This document shows positions 57,962 to 64,000 of a DNA stretch of 64,000 nucleotides, piece by piece; the stretch's first letter is position 1, and the number at the start of each line of letters is the position of its first letter. Below the pieces are notes generated by a model that saw nothing but the letters and a program-made list of their open reading frames with translations, was not told the DNA's origin and made no database searches. A program made the translations under genes and the position numbers. Origin of the DNA: Ruminococcus sp. GTDB lineage: Bacteria > Bacillota > Clostridia > Oscillospirales > Acutalibacteraceae. Where the stretch lies: contig DPHV01000031.1 in NCBI GenBank assembly GCA_003521625.1, positions 62,001 through 126,000 on the forward strand, in the 5' to 3' direction.

Positions 57962-60229
57962 TTGGAAAATAACGGTAATATACGCAAAAATTCAAAAAAA
58001 GCCGCAAAAGGTCCAAATCAGCGTTTAAGACAGCGCACTGCTGTTCTGATTATTTTGATATTAGTTATCGGCTTCGGTGCGGCAATCGCAAGGCTCGGCT
58101 ATCTTACTGTTGTACAGGGAAGCTCGCTTCAGGAGGACGCTGTGGGACAACAGCTCAAGGATACTACTATCCCTGCAAAGCGAGGTACAATTTACGATGC
58201 AAACGGCAAGGTGCTTGCCGAAAGTGCGTCTGTGTGGCAGGTTGTTATGGCGCCGATTTATTTTAAAACCGACGAGCAGAGAAAGGCGGCGGCCGAAGGG
58301 CTGTCTGAAATTCTCGGGCTTGATTACGATAATGTTTATGAAAAGACAACGCAGGAAAGCTATTATGTTGTTGTAAAGCGTAAAATTGAGGTTGAAGCAA
58401 GGGATAAGGTGCTTGAGCTTATCGACACGCTCTCGGAGGAATATGACTGCGGCAACGTAATTCAGTTGCTCGACGACTACAAGCGTTACTATCCGCAAAA
58501 CGACCTTGCATCCTGTGTAATCGGCTTTACGGGCAGTGACGAACAGGGACTTGAGGGCGTTGAATATCAGTACGACAGCTATCTTTCGGGTATCCCCGGC
58601 AGAATCATTACGGCTAAAAACGCAAGAGGAACGGATATGCCGTTCCAGTATGAACAGAATATTGAGGCAGAGGATGGCAACAGCATTTATCTCACGATAG
58701 ATGAAACAGTGCAGTCAATCTGCGAAAAATATATGAAGCAGGGAATTGCAGACAATAACGTTCTCAACAGAGGCGTGTGTATTGCAATGGATGTAAACAC
58801 CGGCGCAATTCTTGCGATGGTTACGGTTGACGGCTATGACCTTAACGACCCGTATACCCTGCCAAAGGAAACCCAAAAGAAAATCGAGGCGCTTTCGGAA
58901 AAGAAGCAGGCTCAGGCGGAAAGCGAAGCGCTTGCCGCAATGTGGCGTAACAAGGCGATTACAGATACGTATATGCCCGGTTCGGTATTCAAAATGTGTA
59001 CTGCATCTATGGCTCTTGAAGAGGGTAAGGTGAACGACAGCTCAACCTTTGTGTGCGGCGGCTCAATGGTTGTAAGCGACAAGACTATCCATTGTCACGC
59101 ACTTGAGGGTCACGGTACCCAGAACTTTGTGCAGGCTGTCTGCAATTCGTGCAACCCTGCGTTTATCCAGATAGGTCAGCTTATCGGAATGAACAAATTC
59201 TGTCAGTATTATCAGGGCTTCGGATTTTCCGAAAAAACGGGAATCGATCTCCCCGGCGAAGCTGACGATAACTTCTGGAAAGAGGGCACAATGACTGACG
59301 TTGACCTTGCGGTTGCGTCTTTCGGACAGAACTTTTCAATCACGCCTATTCAGATGATTACAGCCTGTGCCGCAGTGGCAAACGGCGGATACGTTCTTCA
59401 GCCCTACGTTGTTTCAAAGATAACAGATTCCGACGGCAACGTAATAAAAAATGTTGAAAAAAAGATTAAGCGTCAGGTTATTTCAAAGGAAACCTCCGAC
59501 AAGATGAATGAAATTCTCGGTTACAACACTTCTACCGCAGGTGCAACGGCAGGATATGTTGCCGGCTACAAGGTAGCAGGTAAGACAGGTACGTCCGAGA
59601 AAATCGGCTCAAAGGTTGAAAGCCATTTCAGCGAGGACTATATCGCTTCATTCTGCGGTTATGCCCCTGCCGACGACCCGCAGATTGCAATGCTTGTATT
59701 CTTCGATACACCGTCGGGTGATGCATATTACGGCTCACAGGTTTCCTCTCCTGTGTTCATTAATATTATGTCCGAGGTTCTTCCGTACCTTGAAATCAAG
59801 ACGGAATATACCGACAGCGAGCTTGAGTACGTTGACGTTTCGGCTGGAGATTACACGGGAATGACTGTTTCGGAGGCTGAAGCGGCAGCACAGGCTGACG
59901 GCTTTACAACAACGGTAAAGGGTGACGGCGAAAAGGTTATTGCCCAGATACCTGCGGTTTCTTCAAAAATTCCTTCGGGAGGAAATGTTGTTCTCTACAC
60001 CGACGACACCAGCAGAAGTGAAACGGTAACGGTTCCGAATCTTGTCGGCTACTCGGCGACGGAAGTCAACAATGTTGCGAGTGCTTATGGCTTGAACGTC
60101 AGCTTCTCGGGTGCGTCCGATACGGGTGTTGTCAGCACATCACAGGATATTGCAGAGGGTACTTCGGTAAGTCCGGGTACGGTAATTACGGTTTCGTTCT
60201 CTTCTTCATCTACAACATTTAACGACTGA
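57962..60229 (+). CDS. Penicillin-binding protein 2 / SpoVD-type transpeptidase with two PASTA domains
   Basis: A 755-residue class B PBP. There is an N-terminal membrane helix (about residues 25-45), a PBP dimer domain, then the transpeptidase with Ser341-Val-Phe-Lys344, Ser396-Cys-Asn398 and Lys541-Thr-Gly-Thr. Two PASTA domains follow from about 620 to 745. PASTA-bearing PBPs of dcw clusters are either FtsI (PbpB) or the sporulation enzyme SpoVD. With only one PBP here either is possible. It starts with TTG at 57962 behind AAGGAG. A terminator separates it from ftsL, so it may have its own, possibly sporulation-linked, control (inference). Confidence 0.93.
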   Translation: MENNGNIRKNSKKAAKGPNQRLRQRTAVLIILILVIGFGAAIARLGYLTVVQGSSLQEDAVGQQLKDTTIPAKRGTIYDANGKVLAESASVWQVVMAPIYFKTDEQRKAAAEGLSEILGLDYDNVYEKTTQESYYVVVKRKIEVEARDKVLELIDTLSEEYDCGNVIQLLDDYKRYYPQNDLASCVIGFTGSDEQGLEGVEYQYDSYLSGIPGRIITAKNARGTDMPFQYEQNIEAEDGNSIYLTIDETVQSICEKYMKQGIADNNVLNRGVCIAMDVNTGAILAMVTVDGYDLNDPYTLPKETQKKIEALSEKKQAQAESEALAAMWRNKAITDTYMPGSVFKMCTASMALEEGKVNDSSTFVCGGSMVVSDKTIHCHALEGHGTQNFVQAVCNSCNPAFIQIGQLIGMNKFCQYYQGFGFSEKTGIDLPGEADDNFWKEGTMTDVDLAVASFGQNFSITPIQMITACAAVANGGYVLQPYVVSKITDSDGNVIKNVEKKIKRQVISKETSDKMNEILGYNTSTAGATAGYVAGYKVAGKTGTSEKIGSKVESHFSEDYIASFCGYAPADDPQIAMLVFFDTPSGDAYYGSQVSSPVFINIMSEVLPYLEIKTEYTDSELEYVDVSAGDYTGMTVSEAEAAAQADGFTTTVKGDGEKVIAQIPAVSSKIPSGGNVVLYTDDTSRSETVTVPNLVGYSATEVNNVASAYGLNVSFSGASDTGVVSTSQDIAEGTSVSPGTVITVSFSSSSTTFND

Positions 60230-60310
60230 TAAATATATGACCGATTATGGGTAAAGCGCAAAAACGCTTTGCCCTGAAACGGTTTAATACGTCTGAAAGG
60301 ATAGATAATT

Positions 60311-61342
60311 ATGATGATTTACGGAATATGGACTTTTTGCGCGGCACTTGCGGCGTTTCTGATTTCCTTTGTACTGGGAAGATTCTTAATCCCGTATCTT
60401 CACAAGCTGAATTTTGGTCAGACAATTCTGGACATCGGTCCGAGCTGGCACAAAAACAAGCAGGGAACTCCGACAATGGGCGGAATAATGTTCATTGCGG
60501 CAATTACGGTTGTTACAATAATCAGCACAATTCTCTATATTCTTACGGGCGCTGATTTTATCAACACATATTTTGCAGATATACCAAAGGAAAGTCTGTT
60601 GATTTTCGCAGGACTCGGTCTTGCACTTGCAAACGGACTTATCGGTTTTATAGATGACTATATCAAGGTTGTAAAAAAGCGCAACCTCGGACTTACGGCA
60701 AAACAGAAGCTTGTGCTTCAGTTTTCCGTTGCGGCAATTTACCTTGCCGTACTGGGATTCTCGGGATGCGGAACAGCTACAATAATTCCGTTTATCGGAG
60801 AGGTTGACCTCGGATTTTTCTACTATATCATTGCCGCAGTTGCCATTGTGGGCATAGTAAACTCGGTAAACCTCACCGACGGCGTAGACGGTCTTGACGG
60901 CTCAATTACTTTCTTTGCCTGTGCTTCGTTTATGCTGATTGCAAGTATGCTCGACAGCCTCGGACTTACTGCAATGTGTGCCGCAAGCTGCGGTGCCTGC
61001 CTTGGCTTCCTCGTGTGGAACTTCCACCCTGCAAAGGTGTTTATGGGTGATACAGGCTCGCTGTTCCTCGGAGGACTTGTGTGTGCTCTCGCATTTGCAA
61101 TGAATATGCCGATTCTTCTGCTCCCCGTTGGTATTGTCTACATCGCAGAGGAGCTTTCGGTTGTACTTCAGGTCAGCTACTTCAAGCTTACACACGGAAA
61201 AAGACTTTTCAAGATGAGCCCGATTCATCACCACTTTGAAATGTGCGGATGGAGCGAGGTTAAAATCGTTGCAGTATTCAGCACAGTGACAGCTGTTTTC
61301 GGTGCAATTGCATTTGCACTCGTGTATTTCGGAGTGAAATGA
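60311..61342 (+). CDS. mraY: Phospho-N-acetylmuramoyl-pentapeptide-transferase MraY
   Basis: A 343-residue membrane enzyme with about ten helices that makes lipid I from UDP-MurNAc-pentapeptide and undecaprenyl phosphate. Its catalytic residues are in Asp-Asp-Tyr-Ile-Lys (helix 4 loop), [17 protein letters not shown] and Ile-His-His-His-Phe-Glu. It starts at ATG 60311 behind GAAAGGA. Usually murD follows, but it is absent here. Confidence 0.98.
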   Translation: MMIYGIWTFCAALAAFLISFVLGRFLIPYLHKLNFGQTILDIGPSWHKNKQGTPTMGGIMFIAAITVVTIISTILYILTGADFINTYFADIPKESLLIFAGLGLALANGLIGFIDDYIKVVKKRNLGLTAKQKLVLQFSVAAIYLAVLGFSGCGTATIIPFIGEVDLGFFYYIIAAVAIVGIVNSVNLTDGVDGLDGSITFFACASFMLIASMLDSLGLTAMCAASCGACLGFLVWNFHPAKVFMGDTGSLFLGGLVCALAFAMNMPILLLPVGIVYIAEELSVVLQVSYFKLTHGKRLFKMSPIHHHFEMCGWSEVKIVAVFSTVTAVFGAIAFALVYFGVK

Positions 61343-61349
61343 TATTTAT

Positions 61350-61455
61350 ATCAATTGAAAATGGAAAATTAAAAGTTGAAAATTAAGGTGGCGGCGTTGC
61401 CACAATTATAGTAAAGCTTAATTTTCCATTTTACATTGTCAATTTTCAATTAGTA
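61350..61455. repeat. Palindromic repeat element between mraY and ftsW
   Basis: AAAATGGAAAATTAA (61358-61372) is the exact reverse complement of 61418-61432. Outer words AATTGAAAAT and AATTTTCAATT extend it, and an inner hairpin GTGGC...GCCAC is at the centre. It is 106 bp, AT-rich and without a frame, placed where murD would be expected. The ftsW ribosome site begins right after it. Confidence 0.75.
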
Positions 61456-61473
61456 AAAGGAGGGAAAAACCGT

Positions 61474-62730
61474 ATGGCTCCAAACAAAAGAATGATGCTT
61501 AAGGCAGACGTAAACAGAATTTACGATGACGAATATTATTCGGAGCAGAAAATCAAGCAGGAAAAGTTTTTCATCCGTCCCTCCCGTCAGCGCAAAATGA
61601 AGAAAACAAAGTGGTTTGCAATCGGAATGGGAATAGATCTGCCATTCTGCATCATAATTCTTATTCTGCTTACAATCGGAACAATTATGATGTTCTCGGC
61701 AAGCTATGCTTTTTCCTATTATACACAGGGCGATAGCTACTATTTTCTTATGAGACAGCTTATATTTATCGTAATCGGTCTTGCGGCTATGACTGTGATG
61801 TCGTTTTTTAACTATAATAAGCTTCACAAAATTGCCCCTGTTGTCCTCGGAATTTCTTATCTTGCACTGATGATAGTGCTTATACTTCCGGGTGATAACG
61901 GAGTAAAGCGTTGGATTCCGCTCGGACTGTTTAATATTCAGCCTTCCGAGATTGCAAAATTTGCAATTATCCTGTTCTTTGCACACTGGGCGAGTAAATA
62001 CTACAACAAAATGCAGTTTGCACGTTACAGCGTTCTGCCCGGAATCATAGTGTTCGGCACAACAGCTTTACTGTTGTTTCTTGAGCCCCACTATTCAGGC
62101 ATTGTAATCCTCGCAATTCTGACGGTGCTTATGCTCTACATAGGCGGAATGAAAACAAAATATCTGTTCATAGGCTTTGTGCTTATGGTCGGAGTTGTGC
62201 TTCTGCTTGCAGTAACAGGCGGTTTGTCCTACGCAATGAGCCGTATGGACGGCTGGGGACAGGCGCTTATCTATACCGATGAGGATATGTGGCAGACAAC
62301 GTGGCAGACAAGAAATTCACTGTACGCAATCGGCTCGGGCGGCTTGTGGGGACTCGGACTGGGACAGTCACGTCAGAAGTACCTCTATCTTCCCGAACCG
62401 CAGAACGACTTTATTTTTGCAATTGTTGTTGAAGAGCTCGGCTTTATCGGCGCAACAATGATTCTCCTTATTTTCGCACTTCTTGTATGGAGAGGAATAA
62501 CGCTTTCGCTCCGTGCAAAGGATAAATTCGGAAAGCTCCTCGGCATAGGACTTACCTCGCAGATTGGTGTTCAGGTTGTGCTGAATATTCTCGTAATCAC
62601 CGACTGGCTTCCGAATACGGGTATCAGCCTGCCGTTTTTCAGCTACGGCGGCAGTTCGCTGATTATGTTACTTGCGCAGATGGGTATAGTTCTTTCAATT
62701 TCAAGAACTGCAAATATTGAAAGACAGTAA
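61474..62730 (+). CDS. ftsW: SEDS-family cell wall polymerase FtsW/SpoVE
   Basis: A 418-residue membrane protein with ten helices and a hydrophilic basic start of about 50 residues. The SEDS signatures are Lys-Arg-Trp-Ile-Pro-Leu-Gly-x-Phe-Asn-Ile-Gln-Pro-Ser-Glu, and the late Gly-Ile-Ser-Leu-Pro-Phe-Phe-Ser-Tyr-Gly-Gly-Ser-Ser. It polymerises lipid II together with a class B PBP, here probably the one encoded 1.2 kb upstream. FtsW and SpoVE cannot be told apart from the sequence. AGGAGG before the ATG. Confidence 0.95.
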   Translation: MAPNKRMMLKADVNRIYDDEYYSEQKIKQEKFFIRPSRQRKMKKTKWFAIGMGIDLPFCIIILILLTIGTIMMFSASYAFSYYTQGDSYYFLMRQLIFIVIGLAAMTVMSFFNYNKLHKIAPVVLGISYLALMIVLILPGDNGVKRWIPLGLFNIQPSEIAKFAIILFFAHWASKYYNKMQFARYSVLPGIIVFGTTALLLFLEPHYSGIVILAILTVLMLYIGGMKTKYLFIGFVLMVGVVLLLAVTGGLSYAMSRMDGWGQALIYTDEDMWQTTWQTRNSLYAIGSGGLWGLGLGQSRQKYLYLPEPQNDFIFAIVVEELGFIGATMILLIFALLVWRGITLSLRAKDKFGKLLGIGLTSQIGVQVVLNILVITDWLPNTGISLPFFSYGGSSLIMLLAQMGIVLSISRTANIERQ

Positions 62731-62749
62731 TATATACGGAGGAATGTAT

Positions 62750-63868
62750 ATGAAAGTTTTGCTTGCAGGCGGCGGTACGGCAGGACACATCAATCCTGCC
62801 CTTGCAATCGCAGGTTACATCAAAAAGAAACGTCCCGAAACAGAATTTCTGTTCATCGGCAACCGTGACGGAATGGAGCAAAGGCTTGTTCCGCAAGCGG
62901 GATTTGACATTAAGTCGATAACAATCAGCGGCTTTAAGAGGAGTTTTTCACCGAAAAATATGGTTGAAAACGTTAAGACCGTCACAAGAACATTTACGTC
63001 ATCTCACGAGGCAAAGAAAATCATCTCGGAGTTCAAGCCCGATATTTGCATAGGAACGGGCGGTTATGTTTCAGGTCCCGTCATAAGAACGGCGGCAAAA
63101 ATGGGTATTCCCTGCATAATCCACGAGCAGAACGCATACCCCGGAGTTACAAATAAAATGCTTGCAAAGAGCGTCAACAAGGTAATGCTTGCAGTACCCG
63201 ACGCTAAAAAATATTTTGAAAAGTCTGACTTTGTTGTTACGGGAAATCCCGTAAGAGGCGATATTCTGACAGCAGACAAAGAGGAGTCAAGAGCCGAGCT
63301 GAAGCTTGACGAACGTCCGATGATTCTTTCGTTCGGCGGAAGCCTTGGCGCAAGAAAAATCAACGAAGCCGTAGCCGATATTGTCGCACGAAGCGGCAAG
63401 GACGGAAGGTATCAGCATATTCACGCCTACGGAAAATACGGCGACTGGTTCCCCGACCTTGTAAAAGAAAAGGGAACGGATATTTCGCAGTGCAACAACC
63501 TCGACATCAGACCGTACATTGACAATATGCCCACGTGTATGGCGGCGGCTGACCTTGTAATCTGCCGTGCAGGCGCAATTACCCTCAGCGAAATTCAGGC
63601 TATGGGCAAACCGGCAATACTGATTCCCTCACCTAACGTTGCGGAAAATCATCAGTACCACAACGCAATGGCACTTGTAAACGCAGGAGCTGCAGAGATA
63701 ATCGAGGAATCGGAGCTTTCGGGCGAAACGCTTATGAAAACAGTCGATAAGATGCTGTTAAATCCCGAACAGCTGAAAACAATCAGCGAAAATTCACGCA
63801 AAATGGCAATTACCGATGCAAACGAGAGAATTTACTCGATTGTCAAAAAAACACTGGGACTTGTTTAA
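62750..63868 (+). CDS. murG: UDP-GlcNAc:lipid I transferase MurG
   Basis: A 372-residue glycosyltransferase that makes lipid II. The N-terminal Gly-Gly-Gly-Thr-Ala-Gly-His-Ile-Asn-Pro-Ala loop, the Gly-Thr-Gly-Gly-Tyr-Val-Ser-Gly-Pro segment, His-Glu-Gln-Asn-Ala-Tyr-Pro-Gly, and the C-terminal Arg-Ala-Gly-Ala-Ile-Thr-Leu-Ser-Glu with Asn-His-Gln-x-x-Asn are all present. ATG at 62750 follows GGAGGAATGT and gives the family start. Readings from 62717 overlap the ftsW end. Confidence 0.98.
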   Translation: MKVLLAGGGTAGHINPALAIAGYIKKKRPETEFLFIGNRDGMEQRLVPQAGFDIKSITISGFKRSFSPKNMVENVKTVTRTFTSSHEAKKIISEFKPDICIGTGGYVSGPVIRTAAKMGIPCIIHEQNAYPGVTNKMLAKSVNKVMLAVPDAKKYFEKSDFVVTGNPVRGDILTADKEESRAELKLDERPMILSFGGSLGARKINEAVADIVARSGKDGRYQHIHAYGKYGDWFPDLVKEKGTDISQCNNLDIRPYIDNMPTCMAAADLVICRAGAITLSEIQAMGKPAILIPSPNVAENHQYHNAMALVNAGAAEIIEESELSGETLMKTVDKMLLNPEQLKTISENSRKMAITDANERIYSIVKKTLGLV

Positions 63869-63937
63869 TTTACCGTAGTAACATCAGCATAACTTTCTCA
63901 TAGAATATAAAGGTATTCTTTTTGAGAGGGTGTTACT

Positions 63938-64000
63938 GTGTCAAAACTGCTTGTAACAGGAAGAAAAAAGCTTGGCGGAGAGACATACGTTCAAGGAGCC
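63938..64000 (+). CDS. murA: UDP-N-acetylglucosamine 1-carboxyvinyltransferase, 5' fragment
   Basis: The first 21 codons only, cut by the window end. They start at GTG 63938 behind GAGAGGGTG and read Met-Ser-Lys-Leu-Leu-Val-Thr-Gly-Arg-Lys-Lys-Leu-Gly-Gly-Glu, then Tyr-Val-Gln-Gly-Ala. That is the usual opening of MurA, which begins UDP-MurNAc synthesis. The place after murG agrees with Clostridia clusters. Judged from a short stretch only. Confidence 0.75.
   Translation, partial: MSKLLVTGRKKLGGETYVQGA

Noticed and set aside
60247..60555. Plus-strand frame of 102 codons before mraY
   Set aside because: It overlaps the mraY start in another frame, and only mraY has the ribosome site and family sequence.

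Overview
The window looks like a chromosomal segment of a low-to-moderate GC, spore-forming gut Clostridia, most like Ruminococcus or a close Oscillospiraceae relative (inference). The grounds are classical sigma-A promoters and Shine-Dalgarno sites, sporulation genes (ylbJ, yqfC, yqfD), a secreted protease carrying a cellulosome-type dockerin, an Enterococcus-type ntp V-ATPase operon, and several families of small palindromic repeats. No rRNA, tRNA, CRISPR array or transposase gene was recognised.

Layout. 1-3.9 kb: the end of a type VII (Ess/WXG100) secretion-associated locus with five small WXG100-like proteins, a membrane-anchored FHA protein, a candidate Gly/Ala-rich effector with its own promoter, and a DUF4176 protein. 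3.9-12.5 kb (minus strand): the nine-gene V-type ATPase operon ntpF-I-K-E-C-G-A-B-D, with a c-ring subunit that keeps all the Na+ ligands known from Enterococcus hirae. 12.7-25.5 kb: ybaK, ybjQ, a TetR regulator with an unusual RND exporter, an O-antigen-ligase-like protein, a polar amino acid ABC transporter, a lipoprotein alkaline phosphatase and a methyltransferase, separated by palindromic repeat elements. 25.9-30.3 kb (minus): a dockerin-S41 protease, then ylxM-ffh-rpsP-khpA.

30.7-42.8 kb (plus): a long housekeeping run, phoH-ybeY-dgkA-era-HIT-(yqzL-like)-recO-mutS2-rimM-trmD, then HPr, uvrC, and rsmD-coaD with a coiled-coil protein. 42.9-46.3 kb (minus): PAP2 phosphatase, asparagine synthase and ylbJ. 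46.4-54.7 kb (plus): yqfC-yqfD, a YmdB-like phosphoesterase, the FakA-like yloV, recG, a D,D-carboxypeptidase and nrdR. 55.6-64 kb: the division and cell wall (dcw) cluster mraZ-rsmH-ftsL-like-PBP-mraY-ftsW-murG-murA (murA is cut by the window end). murD, murE and murF are absent from it.

The most promising accessory system is the type VII locus. A pair of WXG100-like genes seems to have been duplicated on either side of the FHA gene and a lone EsxA-like gene, and the putative effector has no obvious immunity gene. Several promoters are spelled out clearly with adjoining palindromes that may be operators (tetR/RND, ylxM-ffh, rsmD, nrdR and mraZ).
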